The notes under the pieces were generated by a model. It saw nothing but the letters and a program-made list of their open reading frames with translations, was not told the origin of the DNA and ran no database searches. A stretch of 64,000 bases of DNA from Cupriavidus sp. UYMMa02A (lineage in GTDB: Bacteria > Pseudomonadota > Gammaproteobacteria > Burkholderiales > Burkholderiaceae), in NCBI GenBank assembly GCA_001725945.1, contig LRMT01000043.1, forward strand, positions 1-64,000. The letters run 5' to 3'. Shown here in pieces: positions 1 through 9,964 of this stretch; the first letter of the stretch is position 1; each line of letters begins with the position of its first letter. The position numbers and the translations under genes are program-made.

Positions 1-123
1 GCCGGGCCTCTTTGCGCACTGGGCCGTGGCACCGACGGTTGGACGATAGGAGCCGGATGAGTCGAGAGATTCACGTCCGGTTCTGTGAGGGCGTGAGGGT
101 GCGATTCCCTTGCGCCACTCGAC
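1..123 (+). mobile_element. Group II intron, 3' end (domains V and VI)
   Basis: Positions 50-83 form a textbook 34-nt domain V. The lower stem starts GAGCCGG and closes with CCGGTTC, the catalytic AGC lies at 51-53, and a GAGA tetraloop caps the GAGTC/GATTC hairpin. A second GC-rich hairpin (about 90-115, domain VI) follows, and the intron appears to end near the ACTCGAC at 117-123. The rest of the intron lies upstream of the window. The exact 3' splice point is inferred. Confidence 0.85.
2..49 (+). CDS. Group II intron reverse transcriptase/maturase, C-terminal tail (partial)
   Basis: Fifteen residues in frame 2 read PGLFAHWAVAP..., and the stop TAG is at 47-49. The LFAHW tail just upstream of domain V is typical of intron-encoded reverse transcriptases. 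The stop overlaps the first nucleotides before domain V, as expected for an ORF carried in domain IV. The body of the protein is outside the window, so nothing can be said about its activity. Confidence 0.7.
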   Translation, partial: PGLFAHWAVAPTVGR

Positions 124-595
124 TATAACGACAACGATCGCGAGCCAAAGCGAGAATGCGAACATGGTCGTCGCTCTTTGCTAAAGAACGGACTTCCGGC
201 GGAAGGTCCAAGGAAGCACCCACGAGCGGGATTCCCGCCTGGTGAGATTGCGAGAGGCATACCGCAAATTTGGCGACTTTCCCGAGAGCGAGATTGATTT
301 TATATTTCGGCGCGTTTCACGGGGCCTGGGGAGGCTCGGTTCATGCCACAGCGTCTTTGAAGTATCGCCTCGCACGCAACAGAGCATTCGAGCACAGGGT
401 CTTCGATTGATGGCAGACGCGCACAGGCTCGTTCTTAGGGAGTAGTAGTGATTGCATTCTACGGCGACCGCTAGCCTAATTCTTCCTTGGTCGCGCGAGC
501 ACATCGGCTTTCCCGCCGCTAACTGCCGGGAGGTTCGGTTGGGAGCCAGCGCGGCTGCTCTCCAGCGCAGTAGTACTCGATAATGTCCTTGGAAG
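124..595. other. Region without a recognised gene
   Basis: This is the DNA downstream of the intron. An open frame at 242-445 (+) encodes 67 basic residues and could be the tail of a gene cut by the intron, but it matches no family I know. I see no clear promoter or RNA gene. Confidence 0.4.
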
Positions 596-1039
596 CTAGT
601 CGAGATGACGACACATGTAGTGTGTCATCGTGCCAAAGCGTCGAAGGAATTCCTTGGACAGGTTCATCTTCTGTGGCATGTCGTCCAACGCGGTGAGCAT
701 GAACCCGAAGCGAGCAAAGAACGCGGGATGCTCGGACGTGAGCACCGCAGCTCTGGTGCAGCCGTTGGCGCGGGCGCGCATCAAGATTGTCCTAACAAGA
801 TGGGTGGCAACCTGATGGCCTCGGTATTCCACTTGTACCGCCACGGTCTGGATGATGACCGTCTCGCCATGCATTTGGCCGCAGGCGCAGCCGATGACCT
901 TTCCCCCTAAGACAGCTAGGCTGTAGAGGTGGGACGAGGGGTCTATATTGTTGCCGGGCAAACCGCAGGAACGGAGTAGCTGCGAGATAGCTTCCACGTC
1001 TGCTGACCCGGCGGTTCGTATGCGTATGTCTTTTATCAT
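596..1039 (-). CDS. GNAT family N-acetyltransferase
   Basis: About 147 residues with a GNAT fold: the acetyl-CoA loop reads VEYRGHQVATHLV (Q/RxxGxxxA type), followed by the beta-strand and FFARFGF motif typical of the C-terminal half. It resembles the short ArsN2/ArgA-like acetyltransferases that act on small amines or amino acids; the substrate cannot be told. I start at the ATG at 1039 because family similarity begins there (MIKDIRIR). An in-frame ATG at 1060 and others up to 1180 add residues without similarity. The gene is monocistronic. Confidence 0.75.
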   Translation of the reverse strand: MIKDIRIRTAGSADVEAISQLLRSCGLPGNNIDPSSHLYSLAVLGGKVIGCACGQMHGETVIIQTVAVQVEYRGHQVATHLVRTILMRARANGCTRAAVLTSEHPAFFARFGFMLTALDDMPQKMNLSKEFLRRFGTMTHYMCRHLD

Positions 1040-1742
1040 TTTTTGTCGACGCCTCTTCATTAAAGGCGCTTCTTCCATCCACAATAAGGGCCCCTGACAT
1101 TTTGGCGTACTACCAGCACGCTCTGCAGGACAGTATGTTTCAGTGGTTGGAAATCTCATATCCCCCGCCCGAGTCATCAATGTTCCCTAACGCACATTGC
1201 AAGCTTTAAATCTGATATAAGAAAAATTATTTTCACTCCCAAGCATGCTCGTCCCAGCTGCCAAGCGGCTGGCGCTGTCCAGCAGCCTGGTAGCAATAAG
1301 AACCGCATGAGATTTTGGCGCGATTGTGACCAAGCCACCAGTCGAACGATTGTGGCGGCGAAAGGACTCTGGTTATGCGTGAACTCGATTACCATCCCAG
1401 GCAAGCTGAAGCCACGGAGGGAAGCGGCCATCGAAATCCTGCGCTGAGATGTCCCCGACGTGACCGCATGCGTCCGCAGTCAGGACGATGCTGACCTCAT
1501 TGCGCCGGAGAACCACGCCGACAAGAACACGCACCTCCCTGGGCATGGGGTAGCGGCATGCCTTCTTGTGCCCGCCACCATCTACGCGCTCGTGGCGCTT
1601 TGGTCAAAGCCATGACCGGCTTCCACATAGCCAGCCATAAGGCATAGTGCTTGACACCTCGTGTGTGGCACTATTTTTCGAACATCGGCACTGGCGAGCT
1701 TGATTGCTCTGCCCAGCTTCGAACTGAGCAGAACGCCAGAAT
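1040..1742. other. Region without a recognised gene
   Basis: About 700 bases between the acetyltransferase and phaB. Short open frames occur on both strands but none carries a recognisable motif. The segment just after 1180 is AT-richer than its surroundings and may hold the promoter of the acetyltransferase gene. Confidence 0.4.
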
Positions 1743-2486
1743 TCACTGCATATGCTGTCCGCCGTTGATGGCGATGTTCGCTCCTGTCACGAAAGCGGCC
1801 TCTTCCGAGCACAGGTACGCAATCAATGCCGCGACCTCTTCTGGCTTTCCCAGGCGGCCCACAGGGATTTGAGGGATGATTTTGGTATCGAGGACCTCCT
1901 GAGGCACCGCCATCACCATCTTGGTGGCAATGAAGCCGGGCGATACCGTGTTAATAGTGACTCCGCTCCTGGCAACCTCCAGCGCAAGCGATTTCGTGAA
2001 GCCGTGCATGCCGGCCTTCGCTGCCGCGTAGTTGGACTGTCCGAATCCCCCCTTGGAGCCAATGATGGAGGACACATTGACGATGCGGCCCCAGCCGCGC
2101 TTAACCATGTCGTCGCACACCGGCTTCGTCATATTAAACACGGAGTCGAGATTGGTCCGCATGACAGCATCCCAGTTGACCTTGTCCAATTTCTTGAAGC
2201 TCGCGTCACGCGTAATCCCGGCGTTGTTAATAAGGATGCTGACCGGGCCCAGTTCTTCTCGGATTGCTGCCACACACAGCTGGCACGACTCGTAGTCTGC
2301 GACGTCAACGGGATACGCATGGAACCTGCGCCCGCTTTCCTCCATCTTACTCAGCCAGTTCGCGACGCCGCTATTGCCGGGGGAATGTGTCACTGCCACT
2401 TCGTAGCCGTCGTCGTGAAGGCGGACGCTGATAGCCTCGCCGATACCGCCCATCCCACCTGTGACTATGGCGATTTTTTTGGTCAT
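1743..2486 (-). CDS. phaB: Acetoacetyl-CoA reductase (NADPH)
   Basis: A 247-residue short-chain dehydrogenase that reduces acetoacetyl-CoA to (R)-3-hydroxybutyryl-CoA, the second step of polyhydroxybutyrate synthesis. The TGGMGGIG dinucleotide motif is at residues 9-16, NNAG at 87-90, and the catalytic Ser140, Tyr153 and Lys157 occupy the positions known for C. necator PhaB, whose length it also matches. A phasin gene lies just upstream in the same direction. Neither phaC nor phaA is in the window, so this is probably an extra copy of the reductase. Confidence 0.93.
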   Translation of the reverse strand: MTKKIAIVTGGMGGIGEAISVRLHDDGYEVAVTHSPGNSGVANWLSKMEESGRRFHAYPVDVADYESCQLCVAAIREELGPVSILINNAGITRDASFKKLDKVNWDAVMRTNLDSVFNMTKPVCDDMVKRGWGRIVNVSSIIGSKGGFGQSNYAAAKAGMHGFTKSLALEVARSGVTINTVSPGFIATKMVMAVPQEVLDTKIIPQIPVGRLGKPEEVAALIAYLCSEEAAFVTGANIAINGGQHMQ

Positions 2487-2615
2487 GTCTCCAATCCTCT
2501 AAGTGAAAAAACGCGCATCGGAGGAGGCCAGGCTCAGCGACTTACCGAGGCCCGCCATCTCCCATGTGGTCCCCATCCGATACTGTGAGGGCGGTACCGA
2601 TAAGAATGAGCCAAG

Positions 2616-3182
2616 CTACTTGGCAGCTGCCCTAGTGGGTTGCGCAGCGCGTTGCCGGATGCCCTTAGACGCAGCCTCCGCAGCAGTATTGAAACTGCTC
2701 TCGGCCACTTGCATGGTCTGCTTTGCTGTCGTTTGCATCGACTCATAGAGCGCAGTGGTCGCGTTGATGGCTTCTTGCCAAGCAGCCAGCGGTGCTGCCG
2801 AGCCGGCAGGAGCTTTGTTCGCCACGCTTTCAAGGAAGCCCTCGAGCCCGCGCTTTCCTTCGGCGTATTGGACTTCGAAGACCTTGTTGAATTCAGCTTG
2901 TGTGGCGTACAAAATTTCGGACAGTTGACGACGATATGCGACCGCCCGTTCGGCTGCGGGTTGAAATGCTTCCATCTGCAATTCGACGAATTCTTGCGGG
3001 TCTTTAACCGACAAGGCCTTCTTTGTGACTTCATGAGCGGCCGCAAGGGTCGTCTTCATGTTTCGAATATTCAACTCCAACAGTTGTACAAAGCCCTCAA
3101 AGGCCTTTCCGGTTAGCCCGGCCAAGGTTTCAATACCTGCCATTTGGACCTTACTGAATTGCTCGGGGGACCACTGAGTCAT
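2616..3182 (-). CDS. phaP: Phasin family protein
   Basis: 188 residues, almost entirely amphipathic helix, with the phasin_2 pattern (an N-terminal segment starting SPEQFSKVQMAGIETLAGL and an alanine-rich, basic tail). Phasins coat polyhydroxybutyrate granules and control their size. The length is close to that of C. necator PhaP1. The gene lies 129 bp upstream of phaB in the same orientation, so the pair may be co-transcribed. The ATG at 3182 is preceded by an AGGAG-like site. Confidence 0.9.
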   Translation of the reverse strand: MTQWSPEQFSKVQMAGIETLAGLTGKAFEGFVQLLELNIRNMKTTLAAAHEVTKKALSVKDPQEFVELQMEAFQPAAERAVAYRRQLSEILYATQAEFNKVFEVQYAEGKRGLEGFLESVANKAPAGSAAPLAAWQEAINATTALYESMQTTAKQTMQVAESSFNTAAEAASKGIRQRAAQPTRAAAK

Positions 3183-3353
3183 CTTGCGTCTCCTAGGTAC
3201 GACCCGCTACCTGAGCTATCCAATGACAGCGCATTTGCGCGGGAATGGGGTGAATGAAGATTGCGTCGCCACGACCGATGCTAGCGACGCCGATATGCAA
3301 GCCCGAGGAAGCGCGGCGACCGCCCGCAATTTCTACGGGTTAGCGCAATTCGC

Positions 3354-3638
3354 TTATTGAGAGGCTTGGCCTGTTCGACAATCGCTTGCGCGAACACGCC
3401 CGAAGGCTTGGAGAAAAGCGTAGCCTTGGGTCGTGACCCGAGGTCTGCTGTAGTTGGACCCAAGATGCTCGAGCGTAACCAGCTGACGCGCGAGCAGCGC
3501 TTCCACGTCGGCGCAGTCCAGCTCTGCCGGGTCAGAGCTGTCGTTTACCAACACCAGCGTGGCGAATTCATGATGACTCAGCACAGTCGTCTCCCAAGCT
3601 GTAGGTGTATTTTTGCTACGGGACTTCACTTCAACCAT
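3354..3638 (-). CDS. Hypothetical protein
   Basis: 94 residues, soluble, with a helical middle rich in acidic residues (DVEALLARQLVTLEHL) and a short C-terminal TTQGYAFLQAF motif. It resembles small uncharacterised Burkholderiales proteins, but I assign no function. It lies upstream of the phasin gene on the same strand and may belong to the same unit. The composition is coding-like; the start is not certain. Confidence 0.5.
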   Translation of the reverse strand: MVEVKSRSKNTPTAWETTVLSHHEFATLVLVNDSSDPAELDCADVEALLARQLVTLEHLGSNYSRPRVTTQGYAFLQAFGRVRASDCRTGQASQ

Positions 3639-4254
3639 GACAGCCGGTCTGGCTCGCGCAGACCGCTTCTTTAGTCTTGGATGCGGGCTCTGGCCGGTGA
3701 GCGCCTGTATTCACGCTCCGAACAAACATCCTAGCGACTCGCCACCAGCAGTTCAATACGACTAAGGGGCATGTTCGGGATAGTCCTTAGTATTCATCTT
3801 TTTGGTCTAACTACCGCCCAAGAATGACCGACACGGATATATCACTACGTGATGTACGTCAAGAGTCCCTCTGCTATCGCTGACCGACCGGTCGGAATTT
3901 GTCAGGGCAAGTGATTCCAGCTCCCTCCTTGCGGAATTAATGACCTATCGGCATTACCCCATCAAGGAAATCACAGCCGCCCACCCTCGCCTGCTGGCTA
4001 CATAGTTGTAGGTTTTTCTAGTCTTGGCGGTTAGTTGCGTTCGTTGCGTTCTCTCTCGTTCGCCGCAAAGGTGAGCAGACTGGCGCCGGCAGGCGGCCGC
4101 GACCTAGCCGCCTGCGAAGCCACACCGTAGCCGGGATTCGCGCCGTCTTCCCTGCCACGATCTGGTCAGGACGACATCGAAACGAAGTTCGCCGACTAGG
4201 GGAAGGATGCGGATCGCGCGAGCGAACACTGCCTCGTCATCGGATACTTTTCGT
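3639..4254. other. Intergenic region with a palindromic operator candidate
   Basis: About 600 bases without a gene. It is less GC-rich than the flanking genes in its first half and contains the perfect palindrome described separately at 3884-3895. No tRNA, terminator or repeat was recognised. Confidence 0.5.
3884..3895. promoter_or_regulatory. Perfect 12-bp palindrome, TetR-type operator candidate
   Basis: CCGACCGGTCGG is its own reverse complement and sits within TGACCGACCGGTCGGAA. Operators with this ACCGACCGGT core are common for TetR-family repressors of lipid and drug genes. No TetR gene is in the window, so the regulator and target are unknown. It could act on the gene pair downstream (3638 and lower) or on something not recognised. 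Confidence 0.4.
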
Positions 4255-5367
4255 TCAGGCCGCGGACTCGGCCAGCATAGGGTAGTCGGTCAGGCCGCGC
4301 GCACCGCCGCCGAACAGCGTGTTGCGGTCATGCTGCGCAAGCAGCGCGCCGACGCGAAACGCTTGGGCAGGTCGGGGTTCGCGACAAACGGACGGCCGAA
4401 GGCGACCAGATCGGCCCAACCCGCCCCGATCGCTGCGCGCGCGCGTTCGGCGGTGTACTTGCCCGCATAGATCAGCACGCCGGGGAATGCGTCGCGGAGC
4501 TTCCGCTTGAACTCCACAGGCATCAGCGGCGCATCGTCCCAGTCCGCTTCCGCGATGTGGATGTAGCCGATGCCGAGATCTGCGAGCAGATCCGCGGCCG
4601 CGAGATATGTCGTTTCCGGATCGTCGTCGACGCAGCCATTCAGCGTGGTCAGCGGCGCGAGGCGGACGCCGACGCGCAACGCGTCGCCCGAGCCTGCGAT
4701 CAGCGCCTGCGCAACTTCGCGGAGAAAGCGCAACCGATTCTCGAGCGATCCGCCGTAGGCGTCCGCACGCGTGTTCGCGTTCGAGTCGATGAACTGGTTC
4801 ACGAGGTAGCCGTTCGCGCCGTGCAGTTCGACGCCGTCGAAGCCTGCGTCAATCGCGTTGCGGGCAGCGGCGCGGTACTGCTCCACGACTTCGCGAATCT
4901 CGTCGATTGTCAGCGCGCGTGGCATGGATGCCTGGACGAATCCCGGTGTGCTGCCGTCTTCGCCTGCGATGAACACATTACGCCCACGGCCTGGACCGGC
5001 GACGACGACAAGGGTGGTTGGCCGCCTAGCAGGCTGGTATGGCTCAGCCGCCCTACGTGCCAGAGTTGCGCGAATATCCGGCCGCCGGCCGCATGCACGG
5101 CGTCGGTCACCTTGCGCCATCCGGCAACTTGCGAAGGCGTGTGAATGCCGGGCGTCCACGCATAACCCTTGCCGAGCGGTGCGATATAGGTGCCTTCACT
5201 GACAATGAGGCCGCGCCCGCGCGTTGCGCATAATACGCGGCCATCAGTTCGTTGGCTTGGTCGCCGGGCTGGCTGGCGCGCGAGCGCGTCATCGGCGGCA
5301 TGACGATACGGTTCGGCAGCGTCAGTGCGCCAAGTCGGAGCGGTTGAAACAGGGGATCCTGGGGCAT
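4255..5367 (-). CDS. Old Yellow Enzyme family NADH:flavin oxidoreductase (frameshifted)
   Basis: FMN-dependent ene-reductase of the NemA type, which reduces activated C=C bonds or nitro groups. The N-terminus (PLFQPLRLGALTLPNRIVM) begins at the ATG at 5367. The middle carries FAQLWHVGRLSH, and the C-terminal part carries the substrate-binding HGANGYLVNQFID and YGGSLENR motifs and ends at 4255. The three parts lie in different frames, with shifts near 5215, 5000 and 4355. Restored, it would be about 370 residues, normal for the family. It is the last gene of an operon with an aldo/keto reductase, a MoaF-like protein and an MFS exporter. Confidence 0.85.
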
Positions 5368-5433
5368 GGTGCTTGTCCTGTCGGAGCCGCGGCCTAGCGG
5401 CCGCGGACATGTCGAAGAAAATGCGGAGGTGTT

Positions 5434-6238
5434 CAGTCCCATTGCGGCGCAAGGCCGTCGGGGTTGACTTCGCGGCCGTCGCGCTCGAGCGCTGCGATCT
5501 GCGCCATGTCGTCATCGGTCAGACGCAGCGTCTGCGCAAGCAGGTTGCCCGCGAGATTCTCACGCTTCGTCGACGATGGAATCACCGAGTGGCGAGGTGC
5601 AGCGCCCAGGCGAGCACGACTTGGGCAGGCGTCGCCTGGTGCCGCTGCGCAATCGCGCCGATCACGGGGTCACCGAGCACCTTGCCGTACGCGAGCGTCA
5701 TGTACGACGTGACGTGGATGCCTTCACGCTGCAGGAATTCAACGAGCTTACGGTTCTGCAGGTACGGGCTCAGCTCGATCTGGTTGGTCGCGATCGCGTC
5801 GTTTCCGATCGCGTCGATCGCCCGCTTCGTCAGTTCGATATTGAAGTTCGAGATGCCGATCCGCCGCGACAGTCCTTTCGCCTTTGCGTCGGCGAGCGCG
5901 GACATGAATTCGTCGAGCGGCACGCCGTTGCCGGGCGCGGGCCAGTGGATCAGCGTCAGGTCGACGTAGTCGGTGCGCAGTTTCGCTAGGCTTCGTTCGA
6001 GGCTCGGCACGAGCTTGTCCTTTGCGTAGTGGTCGACCCAGATCTTCGTCGTCACGAAGAGCTCGTCGCGGCGCACGCCGGAGGCTGCGATTGCCTCGCC
6101 AACTTCCGCTTCATTGCCGTAGATCTGAGCGGTATCGATCGCGCGATAGCCAAGTTCGAGGCCGTTGCGGACCGAGTCGATGACGACCCTGCCTTGCAGG
6201 CGGAACGTGCCGAGACCGAAAGCGGGGATCTTGCTCAT
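5434..6238 (-). CDS. Aldo/keto reductase, 2,5-diketo-D-gluconate reductase B type (frameshifted)
   Basis: NADPH-dependent carbonyl reductase with a TIM-barrel fold. Visible are the DTAQIYGNE region with the catalytic Asp and Tyr, the KIW motif with the catalytic Lys, LIHWP with the catalytic His, and GISNFN. Length after restoring one shift near 5583 is about 267 residues, like DkgB. The ATG at 6238 overlaps the stop of the preceding gene (ATGA), which indicates translational coupling. The true substrate may be methylglyoxal or another aldehyde. Confidence 0.88.
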
Positions 6239-6567
6239 GGTGTACTCCTTGGGCGCAGGCTGCCTTCGAGCCGATAGAAGTCGGACGACGGCGCGGTGTA
6301 AAACGAATGCGACGTGCCGGCTGCGAAATCGTCGATATGCACCACCGTCGCCCGGTCCGCCTCCTGCCACGAAATTGCGTAGATCTCGTCGGCAAGGTGC
6401 CGCCATGTGTACGCGACCTCACCCGTCGCGCCGGCGAAAGCGCCTTCAGTGATCTCGTAGCGCATGTGGATGCCATCGTCGGCATAGGCGTTGATCGCGG
6501 TAAGCCCCGCGTAGCGGACTTCGAAAGTCTTGCCGGCGAACGGCGGAAGAGGGTTCGGCGCGTTCAT
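6235..6567 (-). CDS. MoaF-like small protein
   Basis: 110 residues with the pattern of the MoaF-related calycin-like domain: a G-x-x-F-x-V-x-Y start, then alternating strands with [16 protein letters not shown] and VVHIDDF. Such proteins often sit beside reductases and exporters and have no settled function. It lies between the MFS gene and the aldo/keto reductase and overlaps the latter by 4 bases, so all are in one transcript. The family assignment is by motif only. Confidence 0.65.
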   Translation of the reverse strand: MNAPNPLPPFAGKTFEVRYAGLTAINAYADDGIHMRYEITEGAFAGATGEVAYTWRHLADEIYAISWQEADRATVVHIDDFAAGTSHSFYTAPSSDFYRLEGSLRPRSTP

Positions 6568-6599
6568 GCTGGGGATCTCCTGGGAAATGAAAGAAACGT

Positions 6600-7801
6600 T
6601 CAGTGCGCGAATTCGGCGGTTTCGGCGGTCTGTTCCGGCATGCCCTCGCGCTGATCGAGCATGCCGCTCAGCGCGGTCAGCGCGAACGCACCGAGCGTCA
6701 CAGCCGCGGCGATCCACGGCGTATGGCCGAGGCCAACGTGCGCGACAATCAGCCCGCCGAGCGACGAACCACCCGCGACGCCAAGGTTGAATGCGGCGAT
6801 GTTGAAACCCGATGCAACATCGGTGGCGTCGGGCGCAAAATGCCGCGCCTGCTTGACGACGTAGACCTGCAGGCCGGGCACGTTGCCGAATGCAACCGCG
6901 CCCCATGCGAACATCGTCAGCGCCGCGAGCCATGCGTGATGGGCGGTGAACGTCAGCGCGAGCAACACGAGCGCGAGCAGCAGAAAGATCCGCTTGAGCG
7001 CCTTGACGGGGCCGACGCGGTCCGCAAGCTTGCCGCCCCACACGTTCCGAACGCGACCGACACGCCGTAGCCGACGAGCACGAGGCTGACCTGCGGCGGC
7101 GTGAAGCCGGCGATCTGCTCGAGCAGCGGCGCCATGTACGTGAAGGCGATCAGCGAGCCGCCGTAGCCGACCGCCGTCATGGCATAGACGAGCAGCAGGC
7201 GCGGTTGCGTGAGTACGCGAAATTGCCGTACTAAGGGCGCGGGTTCGGTATGCGGGAGGTGGCGCGGCACGAATGCCAACGCGCCGACGAAGGCAACGAA
7301 CCCGAAGAGCGCGACAATCAGGAACGTCGCGCGCCAACCGAAGTGCTGGCCGATGAAGGTGCCGAGCGGAATTCCGGCGACGAACGCGACGGTCATTCCG
7401 CTGAACATCGTCGCGATCGCGCTCGCGCCCTTGTCTTTCGCCACGAGCGTCGTCGCGATAATCGAGCCGACCGAGAAGAACACGCCGTGCGCGAGGCCGG
7501 TGAGAATGCGCGCGACGATCAGCGATTCGTAGCCGGGCGCGCGCCACGCGACGAGGTTGCCGACCGTGAAGAGCGCCATCAGCGCGGCAAGCAGCGTCTT
7601 GCGCGGCACGCGGCCCGTGAGCGCGGTGAAAAGCGGCGCACCAATCGCGACGCTGAGCGCATAGAGGCTGACGAGCAGGCCCGCGGAGGGCAGGCTCACG
7701 CCGAGATCGGACGCGATTGTCGGGATCAGCCCGACGATCACGAATTCGGTCGTACCGATGGCGAATGCGCTGATCGTCAGCGCGAGTAGAGCGAGTGGCA
7801 T
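6600..7801 (-). CDS. MFS transporter, DHA1 family exporter (frameshifted)
   Basis: Twelve-helix inner-membrane exporter of the AraJ/YdhP type. The N-terminal part shows TTEFVIVGLIP and the conserved loop GRVPRKTLL. The C-terminal part resumes in another frame near 7040 (GGKLADRVGPV) and runs to the TGA at 6600, giving about 400 residues. I start at the ATG at 7801, next to the first membrane segment; an upstream GTG at 7846 would add non-membrane residues. First gene of the operon, divergent from the LysR gene. Confidence 0.85.
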
Positions 7802-7842
7802 GATGGGCATCCATGGTCCGGGAAGGATGAACCGCAGTGTGC

Positions 7843-7868
7843 CCACTTTACTTTTGCTGAAAAAGTGG
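7843..7868. promoter_or_regulatory. Inverted repeat in divergent promoter, LysR operator candidate
   Basis: CCACTTT (7843-7849) and AAAGTGG (7862-7868) form a perfect 7-bp inverted repeat with a 12-base spacer, in the 102-bp gap between the divergent MFS and LysR genes. LysR regulators usually bind such sites between themselves and their target operon. Confidence 0.5.
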
Positions 7869-7903
7869 TCTATAAACGAAACAATTTTGATTTCAAATCA
7901 ACA

Positions 7904-8830
7904 ATGAAGATCACGCTCGATGAACTTCAGGCATTCGCGACCGTGGTCGACGCCGGCTCGATCACCGCGGCCGCCCAGCTGCTAGATCTCACCGTGTCGG
8001 CGACGAGCCGCACGCTCGCACGGCTTGAGGAAAAGCTGAAGACCACGCTGCTGCGCCGGACCACGCGCCGTCTGGAGCTGACCGAGGAAGGGCGGGCATT
8101 CCTGCAGAATGCGCGGGCGATCATCGATTCGGTCGAAAGCGCGGAAGAGCAGATGCTCGCGCGGCGCGAAATCCCGTCCGGGCGCTTGCGTGTCGACGCC
8201 GCGTCGCCGTTCATGCTGCACGTGATCGTGCCGCTCGTGCGCGGCTATCGCGAACGCTTTCCGCAGGTGGAGCTGGAGCTGAACAGCAATGAGGGCATCA
8301 TCGATCTGCTCGAGCGGCGCACCGACGTCGCGATCCGGATCGGCCGCCTGAAGGATTCGACCCTGCACAGCCGCCTGATTGGCTACAGCCGGCTGCGCAT
8401 TCTCGCCAGTCCCGCCTATCTCGAGGCGCACGGTCTGCCGAACAAGGTCGAGGCGCTCGGCAGACATGCGCTGCTCGGCTTCAATCAGCCCGAGTCGCTG
8501 AACGTGTGGCCGATACTCGGCGCGGACAGCGAGCCGTACCGGATCGAGCCCGCCGTGTGGTCGTCGAGCGGCGAGACGCTCAGGCAACTCGCGCTCGACG
8601 GTGCGGGTATCGTCTGCCTGTCGGATTTCATGACCGCACAGGATCGCGAGTCCGGGCGTCTCGTGCAGATCCTCGCGCGCCAGACGCAGGACGTGCGGCA
8701 GCAAATTCATGCCGTCTATTACCGAAACACGGCGATTTCGGCGCGGATCGCGTCGTTCGTCGATTATCTGATTGAAGCGCTCGGCGGCAAGCTCTCCTCG
8801 CGGCAGGCGGCGGCGTGGACGGATCGATGA
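7904..8830 (+). CDS. LysR family transcriptional regulator
   Basis: About 308 residues. The N-terminal winged helix (LDELQAFATVVDAGSITAAA...) and the AafA/CrgA-like effector domain (RLRVDAASPF..., VRGYRERFPQVELELNSNEG) are complete. I start at the ATG at 7904, where the family begins (MKITLDEL); a GTG at 7865 is in frame but lies in the operator. It is divergent from the reductase operon at 4255-7801 and is presumably its regulator. The inducer is unknown, probably an electrophilic or quinone-like compound. Confidence 0.88.
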   Translation: MKITLDELQAFATVVDAGSITAAAQLLDLTVSATSRTLARLEEKLKTTLLRRTTRRLELTEEGRAFLQNARAIIDSVESAEEQMLARREIPSGRLRVDAASPFMLHVIVPLVRGYRERFPQVELELNSNEGIIDLLERRTDVAIRIGRLKDSTLHSRLIGYSRLRILASPAYLEAHGLPNKVEALGRHALLGFNQPESLNVWPILGADSEPYRIEPAVWSSSGETLRQLALDGAGIVCLSDFMTAQDRESGRLVQILARQTQDVRQQIHAVYYRNTAISARIASFVDYLIEALGGKLSSRQAAAWTDR

Positions 8831-9012
8831 AGAACGCCTAAGACTGACCCTACCCTCGGATTCGAAACGGCCGTCCCGATTTACCGCAGGACTACGTCCG
8901 TTCCCGCATGTGAATTTCGCTACAATTTCGCCAGCGCAGCCATGTGCCCGGCATCGGCGACGACAGGTCCCTCTTGCGCTTCGGAAAACGCTCCTCTTGA
9001 CGCAGACAGGCG

Positions 9013-9964
9013 ATGGACATCAAGCACCTACAATTGTTATCCGACCTCTCGACCTTGGCAGTCTCAGCAAGGTCTGCGCGTCCCGGGGCATCGCCCAGTC
9101 CGCCCTCAGCAAGCACATCGCCTCGATGGAAAGCGAATTCGGCGCCAAGCTGTTCTACCGGACCGGACGGGGCGTGGTGCTGACGGAATTCGGGCAGTCC
9201 ATCATGCCGCGGGTGAAATCGCTGCTTGGCGAGTTCGAGCAACTCAGGAATGAGGTCAGGGACCGCGCCGAAGTGCCCAGCGGGCCGGTCAGGCTGGCGC
9301 TGCAGGCTTCCATCACGCAGCACATCGTCGGCCCGCTGTTCCAGCGGGTGCGGGCCGACTTTCCAAAAATCGACCTGCGGCTGATGGAGGGATTCGCCGG
9401 CAATATCGAAGAGGCGCTGGCGAGCGGCCGCACCGACGTGGGGGTGTTCTCGCGGTATGGCGACCGCATTCACAAGACGGACGAACCGCTCGCCACCGAC
9501 GAGCTCTACCTGATCGCCCCCGCCGGCGACCCGAACGTCGCGAAGCCGAGCTGCCGGTTCGTCGATGCCGCCGCTCTGCCGCTCGTGCTGCCCGGCGCGC
9601 CGGACGGCTTTCACATGATGCTGCTGGATGAGGCGAAGAAGGCCGGCGTGCACCTGAACACCCAGATCGAGGTCGACTCGCTCACGGCAATGCGCGAGAT
9701 CGTCGCCAATGGCGCTGCCTACACGATCCTGACCCGGCAAGCCGTGGAAATCGAGATGCAGCTCGGGCGGATCGGCGTCAGCCGCATCGTCGATCCGGTA
9801 CTGACGCGCACCCTGGTGCTGGCCACCAGCACCCAGCGGCCCCTTACCAACGCCAGCCGGACCGTCATCGACCTGATCCGGAAGCTGACGCGGGCCAAGG
9901 CGCCGCCGCACCGCAGCCAGCGCCGGCGGGTACCGCGGGCACACCCCGTCGCGCCGGGTCATGA
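9013..9964 (+). CDS. LysR family transcriptional regulator (frameshifted)
   Basis: Start at the ATG at 9013 ([12 protein letters not shown]...). The frame shifts near 9056, and the helix-turn-helix continues as [29 protein letters not shown] with a full effector domain. The frame is open past the family length of about 310 residues, so a second shift near the end is likely and the stop is approximate. It converges on the meta-cleavage operon (9959-17357) and overlaps its last gene. It resembles NAC/CysB-like regulators of aromatic operons. Confidence 0.75.

Noticed and set aside
242..445. A 67-codon gene beside the intron
   Set aside because: It has a GTG start without a clear ribosome site and no family resemblance; it could equally be chance.
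1180..1740. A transposase fragment next to the intron
   Set aside because: Short frames near 1177-1431 and 1500-1650 show no DDE or HTH motif and no terminal inverted repeats.
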